From JAGTVG01 sp964543195 (GTDB lineage Bacteria > Bacteroidota > Bacteroidia > Cytophagales > Cyclobacteriaceae), in the NCBI GenBank assembly GCA_964543195.1, contig CAZIXF010000019.1, positions 22,004-86,003 on the forward strand: a stretch of 64,000 nt of DNA, read 5' to 3'. Shown in pieces: positions 1-8,827 of the stretch (its first letter is position 1; every line of letters starts with the position of its first letter). Under the pieces are notes generated by a model that saw nothing but the letters and a program-made list of their open reading frames with translations, was not told where the DNA came from and made no database searches. Both the position numbers and the translations under genes were made by a program.

Positions 1-415
1 TATCCCATTTATCCTGGTGCCATCCCCTTCCGGTTATCCATTCACCGGGCGGTGTGTTTTCAACCGCTTTTTTCACCTGGTCAATCACTTCAACATAATT
101 GTCGGTATGGAGCAGATTGAGCTCCATGAGACTGTACCCCATACCCATAAAATGTCCATGGCCGTCAATAAACCCGGGCGTCATGAAGTTTCCTTCCAGA
201 TCGACCACTTCCGTTCCATGGCCTGAGCGTTTCATTACATCCTTCGAATCTCCCACTTGCAGTACACGACCGTTTTTAACAGCCACAGCTTCCACTCGTG
301 GCTGGTTGGGATCAAGTGTAAAAACGTTACCGTTGGTAAATATTATATCGGCTTTTTCCATATTCTTACAGGAAAATAAGATGATTAATACAATTATCCA
401 TGTAATCCTTTTCAT
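1..415 (-). CDS. Amidohydrolase family lipoprotein, N-terminal part (cut by window edge)
   Basis: Only the first 138 codons are in the window; the gene runs off the left edge. The start is the ATG at 415. The N-terminus is a short hydrophobic signal ending in the lipobox LFSC, with Cys at residue 16, so the protein is probably lipid-anchored. After it comes the amidohydrolase opening: a small beta-sandwich segment (ADIIFTNGNVFTLDP, then VKNGRVLQVG) followed by TPGFIDGHGH, whose two histidines are the first metal ligands of the superfamily. The segment ending in GEWITGRGW resembles YtcJ-like (amidohydrolase_3) exoenzymes. The substrate cannot be predicted. The following gene is divergent, 142 bp away. 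Confidence 0.8.
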   Translation of the reverse strand, partial: MKRITWIIVLIILFSCKNMEKADIIFTNGNVFTLDPNQPRVEAVAVKNGRVLQVGDSKDVMKRSGHGTEVVDLEGNFMTPGFIDGHGHFMGMGYSLMELNLLHTDNYVEVIDQVKKAVENTPPGEWITGRGWHQDKWD

Positions 416-556
416 ATAGATTAATGAGCTATATTGTTTGCAATGATAATAAATTCTCCTGCCAATAAAGCGACTGTTTACCGGTAAGGAATGTAAAAAT
501 TAATTTATTATTCTTTAATTTTATGCTCCATTTTAAAAATTTAATCAAAAAAACAG

Positions 557-1138
557 ATGGCTTTTACTATAGAGATCGGAGACCAGGCCCCGGAATTCAG
601 GTTACCGGCCACAGACGGGCAACAGTATGCACTCGACGATTTTAAGGATGCTGAAGTGCTTGTGGTATTTTTTACCTGTAATCATTGCCCTTATGTATTG
701 GGATCGGATGAGATAACCCGGGAGACCGTCCTGAAATATGCCGATCAGGGGGTAAAATTTGTGGGCATCAATTCGAACAGTGCTAAAACCTATCCTGAGG
801 ATGATTTTGATCATATGGTTCAACGTATGAAGGAAAAACAATTCCCATGGAAATATTTATACGATGAATCGCAGGATGTGGCCCTTCGGTATGGCGCTCT
901 CCGCACTCCTCATTTTTATGTTTTCGACAAAGACAGGAAACTGATCTACACGGGAAGAGGGATCGACAACCCCAGGGATCCATCACGTATGACCGTGAAT
1001 AATCTGGATCAGGCTCTTGAAGAACATTTATCCGGCAAAAATATCTCCGTTCCTGTAACCAATCCGATAGGTTGCAACGTAAAATGGGAAGGAAAAGACG
1101 CACACTGGATGCCTCCGGAAGCCTGTGATCTTGTATGA
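557..1138 (+). CDS. Thioredoxin-like / AhpC-TSA family protein
   Basis: A 193-residue protein of the redoxin fold (peroxiredoxin-like 'PRX_like1' group). The N-terminal part has the DQAPEFRLPATDG strand typical of AhpC/TSA proteins. Next comes FFTCNHCPYV with a CxxC pair at Cys41 and Cys44, and a TPHFYVFD segment carries the cis-Pro region. No signal peptide is visible, so it should be cytosolic. The likely role is thiol-disulfide exchange or peroxide reduction, but the substrate is unknown. It is a single gene, with a tRNA-Leu 51 bp downstream on the same strand. The ATG at 557 follows an A-rich stretch, the usual Bacteroidota start context. Confidence 0.88.
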   Translation: MAFTIEIGDQAPEFRLPATDGQQYALDDFKDAEVLVVFFTCNHCPYVLGSDEITRETVLKYADQGVKFVGINSNSAKTYPEDDFDHMVQRMKEKQFPWKYLYDESQDVALRYGALRTPHFYVFDKDRKLIYTGRGIDNPRDPSRMTVNNLDQALEEHLSGKNISVPVTNPIGCNVKWEGKDAHWMPPEACDLV

Positions 1139-1169
1139 AAAAGTTCGTACAAGTTAAAGATTAATTTTG

Positions 1170-1177
1170 TACTTTTG
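1170..1177 (+). promoter_or_regulatory. Bacteroidota -7 box for tRNA-Leu
   Basis: TACTTTTG is an exact match to the Bacteroidota -7 consensus TAnnTTTG and lies 12 bp before the first base of the tRNA, so the start of transcription would fall just upstream of the mature 5' end. No clear TTTG -33 box is seen. Confidence 0.5.
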
Positions 1178-1189
1178 CATCCGTATAAT

Positions 1190-1271
1190 GCGATCGTGGT
1201 GAAACTGGTAGACACGCTGTCTTCAGGCGGCAGTGCCGCAAGGTGTGGGGGTTCGAATCCCCCCGATCGCA
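1190..1271 (+). tRNA. tRNA-Leu (anticodon CAG)
   Basis: An 82-nt gene. The acceptor stem GCGATCG pairs perfectly with CGATCGC (1264-1270), followed by discriminator A at 1271. The anticodon stem CTGTC/GGCAG encloses the seven-base loop TTCAGGC, giving anticodon CAG, which reads CUG leucine codons. The T arm GGGGG-TTCGAAT-CCCCC is complete and a long variable arm (class II) is present, as expected for leucine. The 3' CCA is not encoded. This is the only tRNA found in the window. Confidence 0.96.
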
Positions 1272-1287
1272 CACCCAGTACTAAAAA

Positions 1288-1319
1288 CCGGTCTGATTGT
1301 TGTCGGGGCCGGCTTTTTT
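1288..1319 (+). terminator. Rho-independent terminator after tRNA-Leu
   Basis: The stem CCGGTC/GGCCGG (six pairs including one G-U) with a 13-base loop is followed by a run of six T (1314-1319). It lies 16 bp after the tRNA and just before the end of the convergent gene downstream. Confidence 0.65.
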
Positions 1320-1340
1320 GATCTTTAAGGGCTTTTATTA

Positions 1341-3179
1341 TCACTGGATCACGATATCCGCCACCCATAGCTGTTTGGTGTTCCTGAATACAGTGGCTGC
1401 AATATTTTGACCATCCGGCGACACCTGGGGGAAAATTATATCATATGGACCTGATGTTATCCTCTTTTTTTCTCCACCGTTAACCGGGATTTGAAATAAC
1501 TGATGATGACTTCCATCATAGGCAGAAAAAATGATCTCCTTCCCATCGGGAGTAAAATCAAGCCCTGAAACCAGGGTCAGTCCTTTATAGCTGATCAGAT
1601 GTTTTGCATTTTCCCCATCCCGGTTAACCAGCCAGATCGATCTGTTTTCTGTCCGGTCCGACACTTCCAGGGCCAGTTTTTCTCCATCCGGCGACCACAT
1701 GGCAGAAAATACCTCACCGGGAATTTCATCTGCGATCAGAGGTTGTGTTTGATTGACTTTGCCATTATCGTCGATCGCAAGTATCCATGGCTTCATCCGG
1801 CCCTCGCCTGTGTTGCGGTCAGAAGCACAAAATACGATGCTTTTGCCATCCGGTGACCAGTCAGGGACCCATGTGTCCCGGCAAAAGTCGGTTAACCTGA
1901 TTTCTTTTCCTCCATCCGCTGGCTTCAGGTATATATCATCCGTACTGTTTTCACTGCTGTAGTACATTACAGGCTCCTTGCTTCTATGAGACTGATAGGC
2001 GATCCACCTGCCATCGGGAGACCAGGATAGTCCGAAATCTTCATGAAATCCATTAATTAGTGGTGAAAGCTCCCCTGTCACCTTGCCTGATTTATTTATT
2101 TCAACCACTCCCAGATCCCAGTTGAGAGGAGAATCCGCAAGACGCCAGTCCCCATATACCAAAGCGATGGTCTTACCCTTTGGATGCCATGAGGGCAATA
2201 AGGACTGTTGCGATATGAGTGGTGTTATTTTACCTTCCGGGTAAGACACTAAAACAGATTTAACCAAAGGCTTTGAAATATTCCAGTATACCTTGTCATC
2301 ATCAACTCCTACAAGAAGATCGTCACTTTCTTCCGACATGACAGAAAATATATTCCCCGTACCCGTTTCTACCGCAAAAATGTCCATATCCCTGTCAGCA
2401 TAAGGCTCATGTTTACTTTCCAGTTTGGCCGGGTCTTTTCCGGCCAGGCTGAGCAATATATGTCCTCCGTCACTGGTAAAACCTATCCTTGAGTTTTCGG
2501 AACCATCAAGATGATGTGCCAGTGTTTCTGATTTTTTATCCTTAATATGATAGGAAGTCAAAATGAGGTTGTCTTCTGTTTCAGGATATAAAAAGGCTAA
2601 CGTATTTCCATCCGGTGAGAAGGCAAATGAAAAGGGATAGATTTCCGGGAGTATCAACCGAGGCTGATCCATTTCTGCCGTTTTAAGATAAAGCCCGCCT
2701 TCATTCTCTGCCTCATCCCAGTAATTGTATGCATACACATCATTATCTCCCATGGAAAATGTCCGGAATGATTGCGGAATCTCCATTTCCGGTTTATCAG
2801 AGCCATCCAGTTGAATAATTACAGTTGCCTTTTTCCCTTTACTGATCCCGTTTATTTTTACATGAGATTTATTTCCCTGCCACTCAAAACTGTTGATCCA
2901 GTCCAGTTTATCGCTTTCAGCCACTTTCTTTTCTTTCATCCCTGTCGGATCGTAGACCCAAAGATCCCCTTCCATTAAAAATCCAATCAGCCTGCCCTGC
3001 GGGGACAGTTTATCAGGGTACATAATATCCCGGGAGAGCGTTTTGGGATGAATATCATATAACATCTCTGCATCCCGGATACTTATCGAGGACGATGGAC
3101 CTTTAAGGATTGTAAATCCCAGGGTGAAGAAAAGAAGCATTAAAAGGGAAGAAAATGCGGTGAGAGTAAACCTTTTCAT
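1341..3179 (-). CDS. TolB-like PD40 beta-propeller protein, exported
   Basis: A 612-residue protein with an N-terminal signal or anchor segment (residues about 5-25). The rest is built from WD40-like/PD40 repeats marked by recurring 'SPDG' turns (FSPDGNTLAFL, WSPDGRWIAYQ, WSPDGKSIVFC, WSPDGEKLALE, FTPDGKEIIFS, VSPDGQNIAA). These repeats form TolB-type propellers. The protein stops right after the propeller (VADIVIQ) with no peptidase or amidohydrolase domain, although such domains are often fused to this repeat type. The role is probably periplasmic binding or scaffolding; the ligand is unknown. It lies 304 bp downstream of lpdA on the same strand and converges on the tRNA-Leu terminator. Confidence 0.8.
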   Translation of the reverse strand: MKRFTLTAFSSLLMLLFFTLGFTILKGPSSSISIRDAEMLYDIHPKTLSRDIMYPDKLSPQGRLIGFLMEGDLWVYDPTGMKEKKVAESDKLDWINSFEWQGNKSHVKINGISKGKKATVIIQLDGSDKPEMEIPQSFRTFSMGDNDVYAYNYWDEAENEGGLYLKTAEMDQPRLILPEIYPFSFAFSPDGNTLAFLYPETEDNLILTSYHIKDKKSETLAHHLDGSENSRIGFTSDGGHILLSLAGKDPAKLESKHEPYADRDMDIFAVETGTGNIFSVMSEESDDLLVGVDDDKVYWNISKPLVKSVLVSYPEGKITPLISQQSLLPSWHPKGKTIALVYGDWRLADSPLNWDLGVVEINKSGKVTGELSPLINGFHEDFGLSWSPDGRWIAYQSHRSKEPVMYYSSENSTDDIYLKPADGGKEIRLTDFCRDTWVPDWSPDGKSIVFCASDRNTGEGRMKPWILAIDDNGKVNQTQPLIADEIPGEVFSAMWSPDGEKLALEVSDRTENRSIWLVNRDGENAKHLISYKGLTLVSGLDFTPDGKEIIFSAYDGSHHQLFQIPVNGGEKKRITSGPYDIIFPQVSPDGQNIAATVFRNTKQLWVADIVIQ

Positions 3180-3483
3180 GATTGCTCAACGGTTAGGATT
3201 AATTAGAGAGGAAAAAGTTAAGAATAATTGGGAATTAATTCAACTATTTTTAAATCCACATTGAACTCATATCAATATTTTTATGATCCTGCGAAATATT
3301 CCAGAAAAACAATCGGCAATCCTTCTTTACAAAAGAATCAGACCGTCAGCTTTGGAAACAATATCCTGGGAGGATTCAGGATCCAGCACTGCCAGTCATT
3401 GATCCCGCCATGGCAGGCTCAATATATAAAACATCCCTTGCATTTTTATGCTGGGTTCTCCGACGATATGGTTAACCGGAACC
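3180..3483. other. Intergenic region, no gene seen
   Basis: A 304-bp stretch between two minus-strand genes. The only open frame crossing it runs antisense into lpdA and has no recognisable composition. No tRNA, strong hairpin or repeat is visible. Confidence 0.5.
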
Positions 3484-4875
3484 TTATAAGTGAATTACCT
3501 CATCATAGGCGGCGGCGGCGGCTTCCATTACGGCTTCTGACATGGTAGGATGCGGATGCACCGATTTAATGATCTCGTGGCCGGTGGTTTCCAGTTTTCT
3601 GGCAGCAACTACTTCAGCGATCATTTCAGTAACATTAAGCCCGATCATATGGGCCCCAAGCCATTCACCGTATTTGGCATCAAAGATCACCTTGACAAAC
3701 CCTTCCTTGGCGCCGGCTGCACTGGCCTTTCCTGATGCGGTAAAGGGGAATTTGCCTACTTTGATCTCGTAACCTGCTTCTGTGGCTGCTTTTTCTGTGT
3801 ATCCCACCGAAGCGATCTCCGGAACACAATAGGTGCAGGCCGGCACATTGTTATAATTCAAAGGCTCCGGATCCAGACCATTGATTTTTTCCACACAGAT
3901 AATCCCTTCAGCGGAAGCCACATGGGCGAGGGCAGGTCCTTTTACCACATCACCTATAGCAAACACACCGGACACATTGGTACGGTAAAATTCATCCACT
4001 TTGATCTTATCCCCTTCGGTTTCTATGCCCAACTTGTCGAGGCCGATATCCTCGATATTGGTAGCTATGCCCACAGCCGAAAGAACGATATCCGCTTCAA
4101 CTCCTTCCTCTCCTTTTTTTGTCTTGATCTTAACCTTGCATTTTTTACCTTTGGTATCGACAGAAGTGACTTCAGAGCTGGTCATCACTTTAATCCCCGC
4201 TTTTTTATAGATCCTTTCCAGTTGTTTGGATACTTCCTCATCTTCAAGCGGTACAATATTGGGCAGAAATTCTACGAGTGTCACTTCGGTACCCAAAGCA
4301 TTATAAAAATAAGCAAATTCAGCCCCTATCGCACCCGAACCAACCACTACCATCGATTTGGGCTGCTTTTCCAGCGACATGGCTTTTCTGTAACCAATCA
4401 CCTTTTTTTGATCGATAGGCAACGACGGAAGCTCCTTTGACCTTCCACCGGTGGCAATCATGATATAATTGGCCGTATATTCGGTCGTCGTGCCGGACTT
4501 ATCCTCGACAGCTACCTTTTTATTGGAAACAAGCCGGCCATATCCTTCAAGCACATCGATCTTATTTTTTTTGAACAGGAACCGTACCCCTTTACTCATA
4601 CCATCAGCTACATCACGGCTTCTTTTGACCATGGCAGGAAAATCCGCTGATGAATCACCCACCTTAATACCATAATCCTTGGCATGTTTGATATATTCAA
4701 AGACCTGTGCACTTTTAAGAAGCGCTTTTGTCGGGATACATCCCCAGTTCAGGCAAACTCCACCAAGGCTTTCTCTTTCCACAACACCCACTTTCATTCC
4801 CAGCTGAGAAGCTCTGATAGCTGCCACATATCCACCGGGACCACTCCCTATTACAATTAAATCATATGAAGCCAT
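3484..4875 (-). CDS. lpdA: Dihydrolipoyl dehydrogenase (E3)
   Basis: A 463-residue FAD-dependent disulfide oxidoreductase, normal length for the family. It has the FAD-binding GSGPGGYVAA motif (residues 10-19) and the redox disulfide GGVCLNWGCIP with Cys41 and Cys46. The NAD-binding motif is VGSGAIGAEFAYF, and FAIGDVVKG provides the second FAD contact. The C-terminal HPHPTMSEA segment carries the catalytic His-Glu pair. It reoxidises dihydrolipoamide in 2-oxoacid dehydrogenase complexes or the glycine cleavage system. No E1 or E2 gene is adjacent, so the partner complex is encoded elsewhere. It is divergent from fabG, with 235 bp between start codons. Confidence 0.97.
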   Translation of the reverse strand: MASYDLIVIGSGPGGYVAAIRASQLGMKVGVVERESLGGVCLNWGCIPTKALLKSAQVFEYIKHAKDYGIKVGDSSADFPAMVKRSRDVADGMSKGVRFLFKKNKIDVLEGYGRLVSNKKVAVEDKSGTTTEYTANYIMIATGGRSKELPSLPIDQKKVIGYRKAMSLEKQPKSMVVVGSGAIGAEFAYFYNALGTEVTLVEFLPNIVPLEDEEVSKQLERIYKKAGIKVMTSSEVTSVDTKGKKCKVKIKTKKGEEGVEADIVLSAVGIATNIEDIGLDKLGIETEGDKIKVDEFYRTNVSGVFAIGDVVKGPALAHVASAEGIICVEKINGLDPEPLNYNNVPACTYCVPEIASVGYTEKAATEAGYEIKVGKFPFTASGKASAAGAKEGFVKVIFDAKYGEWLGAHMIGLNVTEMIAEVVAARKLETTGHEIIKSVHPHPTMSEAVMEAAAAAYDEVIHL

Positions 4876-5060
4876 AAGTAATTATTATTTATTATTGATC
4901 CATAAATATACACACTGTAACAAAAATATGTTTTTTATGCCGTATGAAACGACATAATAATGAATAATCACCCTCCAGGTGGAAAATAATTTTCTTCTTT
5001 GCCCAGGTAAAACAGGATAAATCAATGGAGGTATAATTTAGTATTTATCCGGGGAAGATA

Positions 5061-5068
5061 TATTTTTG
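5061..5068 (+). promoter_or_regulatory. Candidate -7 box for fabG
   Basis: TATTTTTG fits the Bacteroidota consensus TAnnTTTG and lies 42 bp before the fabG ATG. No good TTTG -33 box is present, so this is only a candidate. Confidence 0.35.
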
Positions 5069-5110
5069 ATTGATAAAAGGTCAATTAATCCAACATTAAA
5101 TACAATTAAT

Positions 5111-5860
5111 ATGAAATTATTAGAAGGCAAAACCGTTCTTGTAACAGGTGCTTCCAAAGGCATAGGCAATGGTATTGCAAAAAAGTGTGCTGAGGAAGGT
5201 GCCGACATTGCTTTCACCTATTTATCCAGTGTGGAAAAAGGCCAGGCATTGGAGAAAGAATTGGTGGACACCTACAAAGTAAAGGCCAGGGGATATCGCT
5301 CGGACGCCTCTGACTTTGAAGCTGCCGAAAAACTGATCAATGAGGTAGTTCAGGATTTTGAAACCCTGGATGTGCTGGTCAATAATGCCGGGGTTACTAA
5401 TGACAACCTGCTGATGAGAATGACAGAAGAAATGTGGGATAAGGTGATCGATATAAACCTGAAATCCTGTTTTAATACGGTAAAAGCAGCCGCCAGAACG
5501 ATGATGAAACAACGTTCGGGCTCTATTATCAATATGACTTCGGTGGTCGGCATCAAGGGAAATGCGGGGCAGGCTAATTATGCGGCATCCAAAGCAGGAA
5601 TTATCGGTTTTACCAAATCCGTGGCGCTGGAATTCGGTTCAAGGAATATACGGTGTAACGCGATCGCTCCGGGTTTTATTGAAACGGAAATGACCGAAAA
5701 ACTGGATGAAAATATTGTCAAATCCTGGGTCGAAAATATTCCGTTGAAACGGGGTGGCACCCCCGGAGACGTCGCCGATTGTGTGGTCTTCCTCGGTTCA
5801 GATATGTCCTCCTATATTACCGGCCAGGTAATTCAGGTCAATGGGGGGATGCTTACCTGA
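5111..5860 (+). CDS. fabG: 3-oxoacyl-[ACP] reductase
   Basis: A short-chain dehydrogenase that reduces 3-oxoacyl-ACP with NADPH in fatty-acid elongation. The ATG at 5111 gives 249 residues, the usual FabG length; an upstream in-frame TTG (5066) would add an unconserved tail and is rejected. Visible motifs are TGASKGIG (cofactor binding), VLVNNAG, the catalytic Ser in the SVVG segment, the YAASK (YxxxK) pair, and the C-terminal VNGGM. FabD is encoded some 17 kb away, so this is not a compact fab operon. A vWA membrane protein starts 91 bp downstream on the same strand. Confidence 0.95.
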   Translation: MKLLEGKTVLVTGASKGIGNGIAKKCAEEGADIAFTYLSSVEKGQALEKELVDTYKVKARGYRSDASDFEAAEKLINEVVQDFETLDVLVNNAGVTNDNLLMRMTEEMWDKVIDINLKSCFNTVKAAARTMMKQRSGSIINMTSVVGIKGNAGQANYAASKAGIIGFTKSVALEFGSRNIRCNAIAPGFIETEMTEKLDENIVKSWVENIPLKRGGTPGDVADCVVFLGSDMSSYITGQVIQVNGGMLT

Positions 5861-5951
5861 CCAAAACCGGTTCGGATATTCTTAAAAATCGTGATGGTTT
5901 GGAATAACCGGGCTATCGGCATGCGGGGATAACGAAAGAACAGAAAAGGAT

Positions 5952-8030
5952 ATGGATAAGCGGATTTTATTTGAAACCTCTCCATGGTTTGTGATCCTGT
6001 GCCTGTTGGCGGGACTGGGATATGCCTTTCTTTTGTATAAGGGTAAAAATCCATGGACCGGTAAACAGTCACTTCTCCTGGGTGCAGCCCGGTTTATCAC
6101 GGTCTCCATAATAACTTTTTTATTACTTGGCCCATTGGTGCGGCAGATCCAGAACACCATTATAGAACCGGCTGTAGTGGTTTCTGTCGATAATTCAAGG
6201 TCGATCGAAGCTACCTATACGGAAGACGAACTCAATACCTTCAGGGAAAACCTGGGGCAGTTTATGCAGGAGATCCCGGATGAAGATTACGAGGTTGAGT
6301 TCAGGGATCTTTCGGGTGAAGCCATTACGGATATTCAGGAGTTAACTTTCAATCAGGATATTACAAACCTGAGCGCAGCATTGAAGACTATCGAAAACGA
6401 TTATGAAGGCCGGAATCTATCGAGAGTGATCCTGATTTCCGATGGCATTTATAATCAGGGGATTTCCCCCATTTATACCAATTATCCCTTTCCTGTATAT
6501 AGTGTGGGTGTAGGCGATACCGTGCCGAAAAGGGATATCATACTGAAATCGGTAATTTACAATAAGATCGTTTACCAGGGCAATCTTTTCCCTCTTCGGG
6601 CTGAAGTAGCCAACAACGGTTTCCGGGGAAGAAACATTAACGTGGAAATAATTAAGGATAACCGTGTGGTGGACAGCAGGAATATCACATTAGACCGGAA
6701 TGATGGAATACAGGAAGTAGAGTTTCAGTTAACGGCCGAAAACAGCGGCATCCAAAGATACAGGGTATCAATCCGCCCTTTAGATGAGGAATTTTCGACT
6801 GATAATAATATCCGGGATGCTTTTATAGAAGTGGTGGAAGGAAAAAATAAGATCCTGTTTCTGGCCCCTGCTCCGCATCCGGATATAAAACCACTTCGAA
6901 ATGTCATTGAAAAAAATGAAAATTTCGAGGTGGATCTGGTGGTGAACGGGATCCATGAATACCGGGAGGATCAATACGACCTGGCCATTCTACATCAGCT
7001 CCCTGATCGAAAGAATACATTCGGTTCTGTACTGGAACGATTGCAGCAGGATGAAATACCGGCTTTATACATCCTGGGGAGCCAGGTCAGCATTAATCAA
7101 TTCAACAGAATGAACGGCATATTGTCGATAAGTCCCATCAGGAATCAGTATGACCTGGTATTCCCATCGTTGAATCCCGATTATACCTTATTTAATATAG
7201 AGGATGGCACACGGAGTATCCTAGCCGATCTGCCCCCCTTGAGTGTTCCATTCGGGGAATATACCCTGACAGGGAATCTTGAGGTGCTGCTGAACCAGCG
7301 AGTCGGAAAGGTGACCACCAACAAACCGCTCCTCGTGATTTCAAAAAACCAGGCCCGTAAGGAGGCTGTACTCACGGGTGAAGGTTTATGGCAGTGGCGT
7401 CTGCATGAATTCAGTCAAACACAGGATTTCGAAGGATTCGATGATCTGTTTGGCAAAGTGATTCAATATTTAAACGCCAAGGAAGATAAGAGAAAATTCA
7501 GGGTGTATCCGGTAAAAAATGAAAACCGGGAAAATGAGCCCGTCATTTTCGAGACTGAAATATATAATGATATATACGAAGAGGTTTACGGTCATAAAAT
7601 TGAACTGACTATCCTAAGTGAAAGCGACAGCACCAGGAATTTTACCTATGTGACCAGTCCTGCCAATACAAGATTCCGGGTAAGCGGGCTCAATCCCGGT
7701 GTTTACCGTTACCAGGCGAGTTCAAAAATTGAAGGCGAACTCAGGCAGGCCGAAGGCATGTTTTCCGTTGAAAAGATGCAGCTCGAAACCATCACCCTGA
7801 CGGCCAACCACAACCTGCTTAATCAACTGGCCGACCGGACCGGAGGAGAATTTTACAGGTGGTCGGATACGAATCAGCTTATGGAAGACCTTGGTGAACC
7901 TGAGGATAAATCGATGATCATCAGTTCAGAAAAATATCTGGCTATTATCAACATGAAATGGCTGTTTTTCTTCATCCTCCTGCTGATCACCCTGGAATGG
8001 GGGTTCAGAAAATACCTGGGGGGATATTAA
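5952..8030 (+). CDS. von Willebrand factor A domain membrane protein
   Basis: A 692-residue protein with two N-terminal membrane segments (about residues 11-29 and 41-62), a large soluble part, and a C-terminal membrane segment (about 669-688, MKWLFFFILLLITLEW). Just after the second helix, VSVDNSRS supplies a DxSxS metal-ion-dependent adhesion site (Asp80, Ser82, Ser84), followed by the vWA core ending in VILISDGIYNQG. The middle resembles the Bacteroidota vWA/amidotransferase-like proteins found near BatA-type genes, but no Bat or MoxR genes are next to it. It probably acts in the envelope as a protein-interaction platform. The function is not assigned. Confidence 0.8.
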   Translation: MDKRILFETSPWFVILCLLAGLGYAFLLYKGKNPWTGKQSLLLGAARFITVSIITFLLLGPLVRQIQNTIIEPAVVVSVDNSRSIEATYTEDELNTFRENLGQFMQEIPDEDYEVEFRDLSGEAITDIQELTFNQDITNLSAALKTIENDYEGRNLSRVILISDGIYNQGISPIYTNYPFPVYSVGVGDTVPKRDIILKSVIYNKIVYQGNLFPLRAEVANNGFRGRNINVEIIKDNRVVDSRNITLDRNDGIQEVEFQLTAENSGIQRYRVSIRPLDEEFSTDNNIRDAFIEVVEGKNKILFLAPAPHPDIKPLRNVIEKNENFEVDLVVNGIHEYREDQYDLAILHQLPDRKNTFGSVLERLQQDEIPALYILGSQVSINQFNRMNGILSISPIRNQYDLVFPSLNPDYTLFNIEDGTRSILADLPPLSVPFGEYTLTGNLEVLLNQRVGKVTTNKPLLVISKNQARKEAVLTGEGLWQWRLHEFSQTQDFEGFDDLFGKVIQYLNAKEDKRKFRVYPVKNENRENEPVIFETEIYNDIYEEVYGHKIELTILSESDSTRNFTYVTSPANTRFRVSGLNPGVYRYQASSKIEGELRQAEGMFSVEKMQLETITLTANHNLLNQLADRTGGEFYRWSDTNQLMEDLGEPEDKSMIISSEKYLAIINMKWLFFFILLLITLEWGFRKYLGGY

Positions 8031-8747
8031 TCAGACGCAGCTTTTTACTTTTCCTGATTCCACGATCAACGGTTCACCCTTTTTTACGAATACACCGATC
8101 ACCCCTTCGTCTTTATATTTGATTTCCGGTGATTTCAGCGAATGTGAAAAATTTAACCCGAAAAATTCATAAATTTTTCGCCCGAAGGGCCGATTAAGCG
8201 CAATTTATTGATAATCAAAGAATTATATAGGGTTTTGAAATTCTTATACTTAATCAAATAGCCCAGAAATAGGCTACTGAATTGCGCTTATCAGGGGTTA
8301 ATCCCTTTTTGTAACTACCTGATAATAAATATTTTAAATAGTAAAAACTGTTTATTTTGAGAATGGTTTATGAATAATCGGGGTTAATTGTTCAATATCA
8401 TTCACTGTAATATAAATGTTCAGTTCATCCTTATCTCCCGTAAAAAAATCCCGGATCTCTGACATCAACTTTTTGCTTTTATCCCGTACAGTAATACAAC
8501 CATAGCTGAAATTAGTTTCCAGCTGGGTGAGCCTGTTGACGGAACCTTCCAGCAGGATACCTTCCTCCTGACCCTCTATCAGGAACAGGTTGCATTCGGC
8601 ATCCACGAGCAACTGATTAAAGGCTTCCAGTGTGTTCACCTCTGTGATGGAGGTATTATGTTTACTGATTATCCCGCTTTTCTGATACAGTAATAATGCC
8701 GAAATGATGACACAGATCCCCAGGTATAGTTTTATTTCGCCTTTCAT
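8031..8747 (-). pseudogene. Hypothetical membrane-anchored protein gene split by a MITE
   Basis: The gene starts at the ATG at 8747 with a single N-terminal membrane segment (about residues 6-21). Its present frame runs to 8352, where the last codons (LTPIIHKPFSK) come from the inserted element at 8153-8387. Beyond the element, minus-strand codons 8033-8152 read NFSHSLKSPEIKYKDEG and so on to a TGA at 8031-8033. Removing the element with one TTAA joins ...NDIEQ-L-NFSHS... in one frame of 161 residues, with no stop and no frame change. The product is not recognised. The C-terminal half has the strand-rich look of Bacteroidota adhesin-head/DUF2807-like proteins, but this is weak. The interrupted form would lose the last 40 or so residues. 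Confidence 0.8.
8153..8387 (+). mobile_element. TTAA-flanked MITE, copy A (235 bp)
   Basis: A non-coding element bounded by TTAA on both sides. The left end TTAACCCG...TTCATAAA and the reverse complement of the right end TTAACCCCG...TTCATAAA match at 17 of 21 positions. Inside are nested inverted repeats: GCCC-GAA-GGGC, TAAGCGCAATT paired with AATTGCGCTTA (11 bp perfect), AAGAATT/AATTCTT, TAGCC/GGCTA and AGGG/CCCT. It carries no transposase. It interrupts the gene on the minus strand, and excision with one TTAA repairs that frame, which shows directly that TTAA is the target duplication. It is identical to copy B except at 8320 (T versus G) and 8349 (T versus A). Confidence 0.9.
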
Positions 8748-8827
8748 GCCTTACCGCTTTTATTACTATAGATGCTAAAGGCAGGGTAAGAGTTGCAGCG
8801 GAAAGATAAAAATTCTGTTAAATCAGG

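Noticed and set aside
5066..5110. Upstream TTG start for fabG
   Set aside because: The extension is absent from the family, and its first codon overlaps the candidate -7 box TATTTTTG; the ATG at 5111 gives the standard length.
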